IMG/VR virus record: IMGVR_UViG_3300037485_001022
Location: 1 to 53,120 of that record
Direction: 5' to 3' (one strand)
Source: a virus
DNA: 53,120 bases
A program made the position numbers and the translations under genes. Below, piece by piece: positions 45,492 through 53,097 of the stretch (positions are counted from its first letter, which is position 1; each line of letters begins with the position of its first letter). The notes beneath the pieces were generated by a model, which was not told the origin of the DNA, did not search any database, and was given only the letters and a program-made list of their open reading frames with translations.

Positions 45492-46085
45492 ATGAGAATA
45501 GTATGTATGGGTACACACTGTACCGGCAAAAGCACTTTCATTAAAGATTTTATTGCTAAGCACCCATCCTATACCACACCGTCTAAAACTTACAGGGACA
45601 TGGTGAAGGAAAAGGGATTAAAAATCAACCAAGATGGAACGATCAACAACCAGTTAGAGATTTTCAACTTTGTAAAGCAGCAGCAACTAAAACTAACTGA
45701 ACCTAATGTAATCATGGATCGGTGCGTATTTGATGCAATGGTTTACACTAAAGCCTTGCTAGTCAAGAACATGGCTACCAATACGCCGATGGAACTTGCA
45801 CTATTTAAGTCCATGCGGGAGCAAGCATACGAGTTACTAAGTCACTTTGACCTAATCTTTCACTTCCCGCTTAAAGGTAACGAGCATATCGCTATTGAGA
45901 AGGATGGGTTACGTGATACCGATAAGCAGTATCAAAGTGACGTTGATTACCACTTTTGGGTAGAGACTGGTAACTGGTTAGGGCAAGCAAGGACAAGACT
46001 TACTAACTTCTACTGGATTACAGGTACACGAGACGAACGGCTTAACTACATAGAACCACTACGGAATTATGATAGCATCTCTTAA
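45492..46085 (+). CDS. P-loop nucleotide kinase-like ATPase (AAA_28/NadR-like)
   Basis: A 197-residue P-loop protein with GTHCTGKST (7-15), then VIMDRCVFDAMVYTKALLV (DRC, the substrate-contact region) and LIFHFPLK. This order matches the AAA_28 / NadR / thymidylate-kinase-like group that phosphorylates nucleosides or nucleotides. It overlaps the SbcC-like gene by 17 bases. A role in nucleotide salvage or in RNA end repair cannot be distinguished. Confidence 0.7.
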   Translation: MRIVCMGTHCTGKSTFIKDFIAKHPSYTTPSKTYRDMVKEKGLKINQDGTINNQLEIFNFVKQQQLKLTEPNVIMDRCVFDAMVYTKALLVKNMATNTPMELALFKSMREQAYELLSHFDLIFHFPLKGNEHIAIEKDGLRDTDKQYQSDVDYHFWVETGNWLGQARTRLTNFYWITGTRDERLNYIEPLRNYDSIS

Positions 46086-47190
46086 ATTATCTAACTTTCA
46101 GTCCCATGCTGATACTACTTTAGCCTTCCATCCATGTGTGAACGCTATTATTGGCAAGACTGACTCTGGTAAGTCCAGTATCATTAGGGCACTACGGCTA
46201 GTCATTGAAAACAAACCCAGTGGTACTGAATTTATTAAGCAGGGCACAAGTCAGACTGAGGTTACAGTGCAGTTTGATGACTGTACTGTAAGTAGAGCAA
46301 AAGGCACTAAGAACAACTATAAACTTAATGGTGAAGTACTTAAAGCCTTTGGACAGTCTGTACCTGATGAGGTTAAGGATGCTGTACGCATAGATGCAGA
46401 ATTAAGTATACAGAAACAAGCAAGTCCATATTTCCTACTAGGTATTAGTGAATCCGAACGGTCTAAACTAATCAATAGTTTGTGCAATATGGCGTTATCG
46501 TCGGAGTCGGTCGCAACCGCCCGTAGAAACGCATTAAGGGCTACCCGTGACGCGGACACACTACGGGAGCAATTAACGCCGCTACGGGCGCGGCAAGTGG
46601 CTTTAAACGCATTCCGGCAAAATGAATCCCTTGTGCTTGCCATTGATACGCTAGAAACAAGTTTAAGCACACTAAAAGCTAGATACGAAAGACTGGTTAC
46701 TTATGCTACAACATATAATAAACTCAATAGTGCGTTGGTATCGGTGGCGTCGTTTGATTCGAGAAGTACGGTATGCACTACATATATACAAGACGCAGTT
46801 ACACGGTTGTCAGGTAGTCAAAGTAACCTTACACAACTAACTGGTATAGCAGGTAAACTAAAGAAGGGTATACCAAATGTACTCCATTATGATGATTTTG
46901 ATTATACTGGTATTGTTCTGGGGTATGAACGGACCAGACAACTTGAAGCCTGCTTAATTAAGTTGAACAAACCTGTACCTAAGTCTATAACTATAGATAC
47001 AAGTATAGTGGATAAGTTACAGGAACTGGTAGTAAGGCATAGTGCTTTAACTGCTAAGTGTACTGAACTTGCTACTACTGCTGAACGTATTGCTAAGGGG
47101 CAAGCACTACTAAGTACGGAACTCACTATACTTACTCAATGGAAAGTATGTCCGCTTTGTGGGAATGATATGGGGAAAGTATGCGAATAG
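46069..47190 (+). CDS. SbcC/Rad50-like ATPase, N-terminal half ending in a zinc hook
   Basis: A 373-residue protein. SLKLSNFQSHADTTLAF leads into Walker A GKTDSGKSS (29-37), followed by IRALRLVIE as in Rad50/gp46. A long helical region follows (about residues 140-355). It ends with CPLCGND (Cys361, Cys364), the zinc hook at the apex of the coiled coil, and then stops. The missing C-terminal ATPase half is encoded by 49471-50067. The two parts must assemble, and the nuclease at 47181 lies between them. This is rare; Rad50-type proteins are normally one chain. It overlaps the SbcD gene by ten bases. Confidence 0.85.
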   Translation: MIASLKLSNFQSHADTTLAFHPCVNAIIGKTDSGKSSIIRALRLVIENKPSGTEFIKQGTSQTEVTVQFDDCTVSRAKGTKNNYKLNGEVLKAFGQSVPDEVKDAVRIDAELSIQKQASPYFLLGISESERSKLINSLCNMALSSESVATARRNALRATRDADTLREQLTPLRARQVALNAFRQNESLVLAIDTLETSLSTLKARYERLVTYATTYNKLNSALVSVASFDSRSTVCTTYIQDAVTRLSGSQSNLTQLTGIAGKLKKGIPNVLHYDDFDYTGIVLGYERTRQLEACLIKLNKPVPKSITIDTSIVDKLQELVVRHSALTAKCTELATTAERIAKGQALLSTELTILTQWKVCPLCGNDMGKVCE

Positions 47191-48053
47191 TAGCCATAGG
47201 GGATGTTCACCTTTGCGAGAAACCACCTGTATGCCGTAAGGATAAAGACTTTATGGCAACACAGTTGGATAAACTGCGCCAAATTGTCACAGTTGCTAAA
47301 GAACGTGACGCTATCCTAGTTATTGCAGGTGACCTGTATGATGAGTGGGATATTGGGTTTAAGTTAATCCATGAAGTAAACGCTATCTTAGGTGGTCTGG
47401 ATATTTGGTTTGTTGCGGGAAACCATGACTTACCTTATCATTCTATGGATAGGTTTACCGCTAGTCCCCTAGTACTGACTGAGGGGAATTTACTTAATAC
47501 TCCTTGGGGCTTAAGCGTAAGAGGGTATAGTTACGGTGAAGTGATTGAACCCGCCACACATACCCTACTTGTTCAGCACCGGATGGTTTATCTAACCGAT
47601 CCTGTAAAGGGTTATGAGGCAAACACCTATGATGTAAAATGGCTATTCACACAACCGGAGTATAAGGATGTAAATGTAGTCATTACGGGGGATAACCATA
47701 AGGCATTTGAGTACTGGCGAGATGATAGTCATGTATGGATTAACACTGGCCCTATTGTACGTACAGCCGTAACTGAACGTGACTATGAACCTAGTTGCTG
47801 GTTTATTGATACAGATTTGCTGCTAGTGGCAAGAGTTAAACTAAAGGTAGATACGGAAGCAGTTGATCGTACAGAAATGTACATCAAGCAAACTAAAGAC
47901 GCATTTGTCTCTACCTTTGCTGAACAACTAAAACAACAGGTATCATTTCAGTTAGACTTTAAGAAAAGTGTAGATTTACTTTTAGTAGACAAACCTAAAG
48001 AGCTAGTAACAGCAGTAAACAAGGCAATAGAAGAAACAGAAGGGGCACTATGA
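47181..48053 (+). CDS. sbcD: SbcD/Mre11-like nuclease (T4 gp47-like)
   Basis: A 290-residue metallophosphoesterase: IGDVHLCE (Asp8, His10), VIAGDLYDEW, VAGNHDLPY and ITGDNHKAF give the five-block calcineurin pattern of Mre11/SbcD. The C-terminal 80 residues are helical and would bind the ATPase. With the split SbcC partner it trims and processes DNA ends for recombination. It overlaps the neighbours on both sides. Confidence 0.85.
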   Translation: MRIVAIGDVHLCEKPPVCRKDKDFMATQLDKLRQIVTVAKERDAILVIAGDLYDEWDIGFKLIHEVNAILGGLDIWFVAGNHDLPYHSMDRFTASPLVLTEGNLLNTPWGLSVRGYSYGEVIEPATHTLLVQHRMVYLTDPVKGYEANTYDVKWLFTQPEYKDVNVVITGDNHKAFEYWRDDSHVWINTGPIVRTAVTERDYEPSCWFIDTDLLLVARVKLKVDTEAVDRTEMYIKQTKDAFVSTFAEQLKQQVSFQLDFKKSVDLLLVDKPKELVTAVNKAIEETEGAL

Positions 48054-48286
48054 GTAAGAAACTCACACCATTAGCTACCGACTTATATACTGCTATGAAA
48101 GCAGGGGTTATATGTCATTATATGCCTTGGCGTGGCAGGTATCGCCCTAATGCTTACTATTTCCGAAACGATACTATGACCCATTGTACAAAGCAAGTAA
48201 CCAGTTTACTAACTAATGGTTTAGTTGAGATGTTTGATGTGCACGGTGACCACCATAAGATACGAGTTAAGGAGATAGCAACATGA
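48050..48286 (+). CDS. Hypothetical 78-aa, possibly winged-helix protein
   Basis: Starts MSKKLTPLATDLYTAMKAGV at an ATG overlapping the previous stop. Helices followed by LLTNGLVEMFDVHGDHHKIR, a strand-loop-strand that could be the wing of a winged helix, with a Tyr/Arg-rich middle (RGRYRPNAYYF). DNA binding is plausible but unproven. Confidence 0.5.
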   Translation: MSKKLTPLATDLYTAMKAGVICHYMPWRGRYRPNAYYFRNDTMTHCTKQVTSLLTNGLVEMFDVHGDHHKIRVKEIAT

Positions 48287-48501
48287 GTAAGAAACCTGAA
48301 ATCAGTAATGTATCAGTTACCTTTGTAAAGGATGGCAACACACTAGGCACTACAGAAGAACTAGAAGCCATTACTGTAAACCTTGAGTTTCAGTTGCCGG
48401 GTGATGGCGGATTTACAGTTATTAAAACAGATGGGTGGTCTATGGATGACCCTAAAGAGTTGACTGAACTAGTCAACCGCACTAGAAAGATACTGAAATG
48501 A
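48283..48501 (+). CDS. Hypothetical 72-aa protein
   Basis: Starts MSKKPEISNVSVTFVKDGNT with ATGA overlap. Beta rich (VSVTFVKDG, AITVNLEFQLPGDG) and ends with an acidic helix (ELTELVNRTRKIL). Ends in an ATGA overlap. Not recognised. Confidence 0.55.
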   Translation: MSKKPEISNVSVTFVKDGNTLGTTEELEAITVNLEFQLPGDGGFTVIKTDGWSMDDPKELTELVNRTRKILK

Positions 48502-48686
48502 CAGATCAGGATATATGGGAAACTGCAATCAAACCCTATAAGCAGCGTATAGTTAAAGGTAAACTGACAATAACTGTACGTTCTCTACGTGAGATGATTT
48601 ACAGGGTGATTGATGCAGCAGCAACACAGGAAGTTCTAAATGAGGCAAAATACGCGGATGCTATGAGGAGTAATCGTTATGACTGA
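48498..48686 (+). CDS. Hypothetical 62-aa helical protein
   Basis: Begins MTDQDIWETAIKPYKQRIVK and is helical with basic patches (SLREMIYRVIDAAATQEVLN). It overlaps the next gene by eight bases. No family recognised. Confidence 0.5.
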   Translation: MTDQDIWETAIKPYKQRIVKGKLTITVRSLREMIYRVIDAAATQEVLNEAKYADAMRSNRYD

Positions 48687-48927
48687 TATTGAGACATTTG
48701 AAGCACAGAAGAAGAAGGTAGCAGATATTAACCACAAGATTGCAGTACTACAAGGTTCACGGGAAGAGGTACTGCGGCAGTTAAAGACTATGGGGGTTGA
48801 ACCGTCCGAACTAGAAAGCGTGATTACTACGCTACGTACACAGATTACCACTATGGAAACTGAATTGAAAGGTAAGATTGCAGAACTAACTGTTTTGATT
48901 GACACTACTAATGCGGCACTTGCTTAA
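48679..48927 (+). CDS. Coiled-coil protein between the split SbcC halves
   Basis: An 82-residue protein that is almost entirely coiled coil: FEAQKKKVADINHKIAVLQG, a short non-helical break (MGVEPSELES), and TTLRTQITTMETELKGKIAE. It sits between the two ATPase halves and could be a detached piece of their coiled-coil arm or a bridge between them; that is inference. Uses an ATG inside the previous gene. Confidence 0.55.
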   Translation: MTDIETFEAQKKKVADINHKIAVLQGSREEVLRQLKTMGVEPSELESVITTLRTQITTMETELKGKIAELTVLIDTTNAALA

Positions 48928-48948
48928 TCACACTGTTTATGCTACACT
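48920..48948 (+). promoter_or_regulatory. Weak sigma-70-like promoter
   Basis: TTGCTT (48920-48925), a 17-base spacer, and TACACT (48943-48948), placed 28 bases ahead of a signal-peptide gene. Only partial matches to TTGACA and TATAAT, so low confidence. It would drive the secreted-protein gene and the C-terminal SbcC half. Confidence 0.3.
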
Positions 48949-48976
48949 AACTTTATCTTTTGAAAGGATTATAACT

Positions 48977-49366
48977 ATGAAGAGTTTACTAATCAGTCTC
49001 ATCTTTGCTGCCACTATAGCCTCCGCTGATGTATTCCGCGTTAAGTTGACATCTAGTGCTAATGCCAATGGTGTTAATAACTACGCTACTGCTACACTAG
49101 GCGCACACAATCAGGGTATGCTGGCCTATATGACGCAGTACGATTGCACTACCAATGCGGTTATTGCTTCTACTAATGTCTACTATCATATTAGTGCTGA
49201 TAGTCGGGTTACTAACACCATTACCACAACGGTAACAGCCAACAACGCGGAAACAACCACCGTATTTAATCCTACCATCCCCTTTGCTGCAGGAGATACT
49301 CTTTATGCAATCGGAAACGCTACAAACTGCGCCTTCAAAGCAAGTTGCATTTTCCTCTCGCACTAA
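48977..49366 (+). CDS. Secreted beta-rich protein
   Basis: A 129-residue protein with a signal peptide (MKSLLISLIFAATIASA, cut after residue 17). The mature part is rich in Thr, Asn and Ala with beta patterns (NYATATLGAHNQGM, TITTTVTANNAETTTVF) and ends GDTLYAIGNATN. The minus-strand gene at 51500 is built the same way. Likely exported or virion-attached; no family recognised. ATG at 48977 follows GAAAGGATTATAACT. Confidence 0.55.
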   Translation: MKSLLISLIFAATIASADVFRVKLTSSANANGVNNYATATLGAHNQGMLAYMTQYDCTTNAVIASTNVYYHISADSRVTNTITTTVTANNAETTTVFNPTIPFAAGDTLYAIGNATNCAFKASCIFLSH

Positions 49367-49487
49367 AGATATAGACAAAATCATAGAAGAAGTGATTGTG
49401 TACCTGCGGCGGCGTGATAGAACAGCCGCCGCTAATGTTTTACGCATATTCCGTGAGAATGGATTTTGTAATGAGCGAGATCTGTGA
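49305..49487 (+). CDS. Hypothetical 60-aa basic helical protein
   Basis: ATG at 49305 has AGGAGA ahead and overlaps the end of the secreted-protein gene by 62 bases. Starts MQSETLQTAPSKQVAFSSRT and carries a basic helix (IIEEVIVYLRRRDRTAAANV). It overlaps the ATPase C-half by 17 bases. Two overlaps in different frames make it less certain. Confidence 0.45.
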   Translation: MQSETLQTAPSKQVAFSSRTKDIDKIIEEVIVYLRRRDRTAAANVLRIFRENGFCNERDL

Positions 49488-50067
49488 TAAGGCCCGTGTC
49501 CTTTTCCTGCACGCAAACCAAGTAGATAAGCAAGTGCAGGAACTAGAAAAGTCTATAGATGCTGCTGACCTTAATAGTATAACTGCAAAAGAAGCAGTAG
49601 TTATCCTGCAACAGGCAGCAGATGGGATGCAGAACCTGATTAAGGACTCATTAACTAGTCTGTGTTCTGCTGCATTAAAGGATGTATTCTATGATAAGAA
49701 CATATCCTTTGGTGTAACCTTTACCCCACAGAAAAACACTACTATCCTTGAGATGTATATTGAAGAGGATGGTATACGGTATGACCCACTGGAATCTAGG
49801 GGGCATGGATTGGCGGACTTAATCTGCTTTGCCTTACGTGTATCTATCCTTTGTCTACAGCCTACACTTCGCAAGGTTATTATCTTAGATGAACCCTTTA
49901 AGCAGATTTCAGAAGAATACCGTGAACGGGCTATTGCTTTCGTTAAGAAGGTAGCGGAGCAAACAGGTATTCAGATTATCTTAGTAACCCATATCACTGA
50001 ACTTGCCCGTAATGCGGATAAGGTGTTTAAAGTAACTAATGTAGACGGTAACTCAATTATAGGATAA
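49471..50067 (+). CDS. SbcC/Rad50-like ATPase, C-terminal half
   Basis: A 198-residue protein that is the C-lobe of an SMC/Rad50 ATPase: a coiled-coil start (NQVDKQVQELEKSIDAADLN), the ABC signature SRGHGLADLICFALR, Walker B RKVIILDEPFKQ, and the H-loop VTHITELAR. It has no Walker A, which is on the N-half at 46069. The pair would form one composite ATPase with SbcD. An upstream in-frame ATG at 49459 is possible. The break lies exactly at the zinc hook, so each protein holds one arm. Confidence 0.85.
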   Translation: MSEICDKARVLFLHANQVDKQVQELEKSIDAADLNSITAKEAVVILQQAADGMQNLIKDSLTSLCSAALKDVFYDKNISFGVTFTPQKNTTILEMYIEEDGIRYDPLESRGHGLADLICFALRVSILCLQPTLRKVIILDEPFKQISEEYRERAIAFVKKVAEQTGIQIILVTHITELARNADKVFKVTNVDGNSIIG

Positions 50068-50071
50068 TTTT

Positions 50072-50641
50072 ATGGCGAAAGGCGCAGACTTTGAACGTGA
50101 TATTTCCAGAACCCTTTCACTATGGTGGAGTCATGGTGAACGGGATGATATTTTCTGGCGGACTTCCATGTCGGGAGGAAGGAGTACGGTACGGGCTAAG
50201 GCGGGAAAAGCAACGGCTTACCAATCGGGTGACATCACCGCTACCGACCCAATAGGAGCCCCCCTAATTAAAGCCACGGTGATAGAGCTAAAACGTGGGT
50301 ATAAGAAATATTGCGTACTAGATATGGTCGATTCCAAAAACCCCACTAAGACCGTTTTAGGGGGCTTCCTGACGCAGATTAGCGCGGAGTTAGAACAAGC
50401 CAAGATCAGCAACTTTCTACTTATCTGCAAACGAGATGGTAGGGAACCTTTCGTTATCTTACCATATCCGATAAAGGTACTTATTAATAAGAATAATATC
50501 CTGCCTATGCTATTCCCTAGTAATGAGATAACCTATGGGGGCATACTAATCATTAGTTTGCAAAACTTCCTAAAATGCGAACCAGAGAATTACTTAACCG
50601 CTGCACAGGAATATAACAATGCGTACACGAAAACTACCTAA
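50072..50641 (+). CDS. PD-(D/E)XK nuclease-like protein
   Basis: A 189-residue protein with FERDIS (Glu8), SGDITA (Asp54) and VIELKRG (Glu72, Lys74), the E...D...ExK order of the PD-(D/E)XK fold. WRTSMSGGRSTVRAKAG resembles the substrate-binding segment of Holliday-junction-resolvase-like and VRR-NUC-like enzymes. It may resolve or trim recombination intermediates, next to SbcCD and the recombinase. Starts four bases after the ATPase C-half. Confidence 0.6.
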   Translation: MAKGADFERDISRTLSLWWSHGERDDIFWRTSMSGGRSTVRAKAGKATAYQSGDITATDPIGAPLIKATVIELKRGYKKYCVLDMVDSKNPTKTVLGGFLTQISAELEQAKISNFLLICKRDGREPFVILPYPIKVLINKNNILPMLFPSNEITYGGILIISLQNFLKCEPENYLTAAQEYNNAYTKTT

Positions 50642-50789
50642 TCCCGGAACTGATGCAGCTATCAAACAGGGGTGCACCTGCCCCATTATGGATAACAAGG
50701 ACTTACCTAAAAACATCTATATGGTAAGTAAAGATTGCCCTGTCCATTGCCCCAAGACTAAAAGGGTATTCGTAGTAAACGAGGAGTAA
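50619..50789 (+). CDS. Conserved hypothetical protein (GCTCPxxDN family)
   Basis: A 56-residue protein with NPGTDAAIKQGCTCPIMDN and DCPVHCP, a pattern I know from conserved hypothetical proteins of phages and bacteria (QGCTCPxxDN...CPxH). Likely a zinc or structural site. It overlaps the nuclease by 23 bases and lies one base before the next gene. Confidence 0.6.
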   Translation: MRTRKLPNPGTDAAIKQGCTCPIMDNKDLPKNIYMVSKDCPVHCPKTKRVFVVNEE

Positions 50790-50790
50790 T

Positions 50791-50970
50791 ATGAGTGCTG
50801 TACGTGAAGAAATACTAGTTGAACTTAAAGCTATGGCGCGTAGATGGAAACGTGCCTGTGGTGGTGCCGGTGGTGCTTGTTGTCAGCAACAAGACATGAA
50901 TATACGTGCGGATGCGGCTAGACGAACTTGCGCTAAAGAACTAGAAGCATTTATACTGGCTAATAGTTAA
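50791..50970 (+). CDS. Hypothetical 59-aa protein
   Basis: Starts MSAVREEILVELKAMARRWK one base after the previous stop with GAGGAG. Basic helix, then a Gly/Cys cluster (CGGAGGACCQQQ), then an Arg-rich helix (RADAARRTCAKELEAF). The last plus-strand gene before the terminator. Function unknown. Confidence 0.55.
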   Translation: MSAVREEILVELKAMARRWKRACGGAGGACCQQQDMNIRADAARRTCAKELEAFILANS

Positions 50971-50990
50971 TATCTACTAACGTAAACAGA

Positions 50991-51025
50991 AAAGCCCCTT
51001 ACAGTACTTCACTGTAAGGGGCTTT
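50991..51025. terminator. Bidirectional rho-independent terminator
   Basis: AAAGCCCCTTACAGT (50991-51005) and ACTGTAAGGGGCTTT (51011-51025) form a perfect 15-bp stem with a 5-nt loop. The stem ends in AAA/TTT on both sides, so it should terminate transcription from either strand. It lies between the converging gene blocks. Confidence 0.9.
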
Positions 51026-51048
51026 GTTATTGGTCAGCGTGTGAACTT

Positions 51049-51378
51049 TTAGGCTTCGGGTGCGACTTCAGTAACAGGATCGGTTGTAGTGAAACGGACA
51101 GTGAATGTTACGGATGCTGTTTGTGTAGTATCGCTTACGGTTGTAGTACGTGCAATAGTCATCTTAGCAGGTAGGTCAGTAGTTAGTGCCTTGTAATTGC
51201 CATAGATACCGTTTAGTAGTGCGTAGATGATTTTACGGCTATCACCAGTAGTGGGGGCAGCTTCTACGGATGTTAGGTCAGTAAAATCAGCAATAGTAAT
51301 TGTAGCAGTAGTACTATCGGCGGTATAGTGATCGCCTAATAGATGATTGTCTGAGGGGTTTAGGTCAAAAGCGGCCAT
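51049..51378 (-). CDS. Hypothetical 109-aa beta-rich protein
   Basis: Starts MAAFDLNPSDNHLLGDHYTA. Thr-rich and beta-patterned (ATITIADFTDL, MTIARTTTVSDTTQTASVTF) with an acidic end. No signal peptide. The character suggests a virion or host-surface component, but no family is recognised. The first gene upstream of the terminator on this strand. Confidence 0.55.
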   Translation of the reverse strand: MAAFDLNPSDNHLLGDHYTADSTTATITIADFTDLTSVEAAPTTGDSRKIIYALLNGIYGNYKALTTDLPAKMTIARTTTVSDTTQTASVTFTVRFTTTDPVTEVAPEA

Positions 51379-51381
51379 AGG

Positions 51382-51495
51382 TTATCTCTCTTTCTGTTTT
51401 CTTCGTTTAAACTTAGGTAGTTGGAAGATAGAACTTTTCTCTTTTCGTTTCCATTGAAAATCTTTACTTCTACCTTCTTTACCTGACTTACCCAT
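51382..51495 (-). CDS. Highly basic 37-aa protein
   Basis: A 37-residue frame starting MGKSGKEGRSKDFQWKRKEK with ATG at 51495 and TAA at 51382-51384. About half of the residues are Lys, Arg or Ser. Its 3' end (AGAGAGATAACCT) carries the binding site of the gene at 51378. Similar tiny basic proteins sit beside structural genes in other phages. The short length keeps confidence low. Confidence 0.4.
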   Translation of the reverse strand: MGKSGKEGRSKDFQWKRKEKSSIFQLPKFKRRKQKER

Positions 51496-51499
51496 ACTA

Positions 51500-51901
51500 T
51501 TACCGTGGAATCACTTGCTTAATCAGTGTGACACTGAATGAGTTAGTTGTGGTAGTACGGTCAGGGGCGATAATTAGTTTATCACCGTATACTAGTGCAG
51601 GATAATCGCTAAGGGATGTGTTGGTTTCAGCCCCGCCAACCATTACAATACTCTGTAGACGGAAAGGTGTAGTCCCGCCTGTTGGAAGGAATGAAAGTGT
51701 GTTTGTGCTGGTTTCCGTACCATTCCCAACGTCAACCGCGATACCAACAGGAATCCATACTTCCTGTGCACGATCAACAGTAATTGTGCTTACGCCTGCA
51801 CATTGTACTGTCTTAAATACATCTGGGCCAGTTACAAGATTTGCGGCCTGACTGACAAGTGCGCATAGCGCGATAGTTGCAACAAGTAGGAGTTTCTTCA
51901 T
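51500..51901 (-). CDS. Secreted beta-rich protein
   Basis: A 133-residue protein with a clear signal peptide (MKKLLLVATIALCALVSQA, cut after residue 19). The mature part is Thr/Val-rich beta (STITVDRAQEVWIPVGIAVD) and ends GDKLIIAPDRTTTTNSFSVT, similar in architecture to the plus-strand gene at 48977 (ends GDTLYAIGNATN). A sigma-70-like promoter lies upstream at 51959-51987. Probably exported or bound to virions. Confidence 0.6.
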   Translation of the reverse strand: MKKLLLVATIALCALVSQAANLVTGPDVFKTVQCAGVSTITVDRAQEVWIPVGIAVDVGNGTETSTNTLSFLPTGGTTPFRLQSIVMVGGAETNTSLSDYPALVYGDKLIIAPDRTTTTNSFSVTLIKQVIPR

Positions 51902-51958
51902 AGTTTGATCCTTTCCGAATTTGTACCAATAACGACAACTTTTCTAGTTGATAAAAAT

Positions 51959-51987
51959 ACTATACTACATTTTCAGGGTTATGTAAA
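51959..51987 (-). promoter_or_regulatory. Sigma-70-like promoter, minus strand
   Basis: On the minus strand: TTTACA (51987-51982), a 17-base spacer, and TATAGT (51964-51959); each hexamer matches consensus at five of six positions. Transcription would start near 51952 and drive the secreted-protein gene (ATG at 51901). The promoter lies over the 3' end of the DUF1353 gene. Confidence 0.55.
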
Positions 51988-52472
51988 GTACCATCTATTA
52001 TAACTAGGAACGGCCTATACTTCGCCTTATATGCCTCATCCTTCTTCCATAGTGCCCATCCTGCTGCCTGAACAGCCTTAGTAGTAGCGTTCCGCTTAAC
52101 CCAACAGGATTTACTAGCTTGTTGGACTTCTAGGAAGAACTCATTAGTAATACGTAACGGCCAAGCAGGGTCATTAATACAAAATAGTATGTCGTGGAAT
52201 AGTGCAGCAATCTGTATATCTAAGGCTAGTGGGTCACCAATTAGACTCCACGCCCATCTAGGTATACTAGCACCGTCAAAGTCAAAACCCTTCTTAACAG
52301 TCATGCGTCGTAGTACACCGTGAAATACACACTCTATTGTGTAGTCCTCACGTATCCACCAGCCCCTACTACCATCTGGGTACGCAAATGCCTTTATATC
52401 AGGCCAGATTAGTACGGGTGACCGTTCATTAGTAACAGGATCAATACACCAGAAGTCTACGTTATATTTCAT
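51960..52472 (-). CDS. DUF1353-family protein
   Basis: A 170-residue protein whose centre carries GFDFDGASIPRWAWSLIGDP followed by IAALFHDILF, the core of DUF1353, a family common in phage structural and lysis regions. The conserved Asp, Pro and His-Asp residues suggest a metal site. The biochemical role of the family is not known. It overlaps the upstream lipoprotein gene by four bases. Confidence 0.8.
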   Translation of the reverse strand: MKYNVDFWCIDPVTNERSPVLIWPDIKAFAYPDGSRGWWIREDYTIECVFHGVLRRMTVKKGFDFDGASIPRWAWSLIGDPLALDIQIAALFHDILFCINDPAWPLRITNEFFLEVQQASKSCWVKRNATTKAVQAAGWALWKKDEAYKAKYRPFLVIIDGTLHNPENVV

Positions 52473-52729
52473 AACACCAACCCCCCTGTTTTAGCTGCAC
52501 TTACCGCCGCCTTACCTACCTCTTGTAATGCCTTATTTCCCCCATCATTGCGGTATTCAATAGCACCATTAGTACTAATAGTAAGACTGATTTCTTGCCC
52601 TATTGATCGCCTAGTTACCTTAGTACTTTCAACTGTACGATCAGAATATGTAGTTACCGTCTTTTCGTAGGATATGGTCGTACAACCACTAATCAACAAG
52701 GCAATTACCCCTATAACTATAGTTTTCAT
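52469..52729 (-). CDS. Lipoprotein, 86 aa
   Basis: Begins MKTIVIGVIALLISGCTTIS with a lipobox (LLISGC; Cys16) cut by signal peptidase II. The mature part is Thr/Ser-rich and polar (TVESTKVTRRSIGQEISLTI), ending in an Ala/Gly tail. Size and location next to membrane and DUF1353 genes would fit an outer-membrane spanin (Rz1-like) or another phage lipoprotein, but no proline-rich segment is present. It overlaps both neighbours by four bases. Confidence 0.55.
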   Translation of the reverse strand: MKTIVIGVIALLISGCTTISYEKTVTTYSDRTVESTKVTRRSIGQEISLTISTNGAIEYRNDGGNKALQEVGKAAVSAAKTGGLVL

Positions 52730-53097
52730 TTGCTTACCTCTACATGATGTCTATTATCTAGTTCTCGTTCACGTTCCCATAACCGTTCTTTTTCTTTTTC
52801 CCGTTCCCATCGTTCCCTACTTTCATGGCAAGTTTGCATGGCTAATACCGCTGTTTCAACCAGTGTAGTGAATTTACCATCCCGTACTTTTACTAAATAT
52901 ATATTGAGTCCCATAGATGCCATAAGGCCAAATGCCAGTACACCTACTATACTCATCTTTTCTACCTGTTGTGATGCTGATAATGCTTCATCAGTTAAAC
53001 CCGCATACGCAAGCGTAACAGCAAACATTACTGTGCATATCATTGTAGTAAGCGTAAGTCTACGTAAATCTTTAAATTGCATTTTCTTTGGAGACAT
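52726..53097 (-). CDS. Two-TM protein with charged coiled coil, holin/spanin-like
   Basis: A 123-residue protein: TM helix 1 near residues 14-33 (LTLTTMICTVMFAVTLAYAG), TM helix 2 near 48-69 (MSIVGVLAFGLMASMGLNIY), then a charged coiled coil (ESRERWEREKEKERLWERER). Holins and inner-membrane spanins are alternatives; none is certain. Strong GGGAGTG ribosome binding site at the window edge, and the lipoprotein gene follows with an overlap, as in spanin pairs. Confidence 0.5.
   Translation of the reverse strand: MSPKKMQFKDLRRLTLTTMICTVMFAVTLAYAGLTDEALSASQQVEKMSIVGVLAFGLMASMGLNIYLVKVRDGKFTTLVETAVLAMQTCHESRERWEREKEKERLWERERELDNRHHVEVSK

Noticed and set aside
46317-46670. Minus-strand frame of 117 residues opposite the SbcC N-half
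   Set aside because: Shadow of the coiled-coil coding strand; no independent support.
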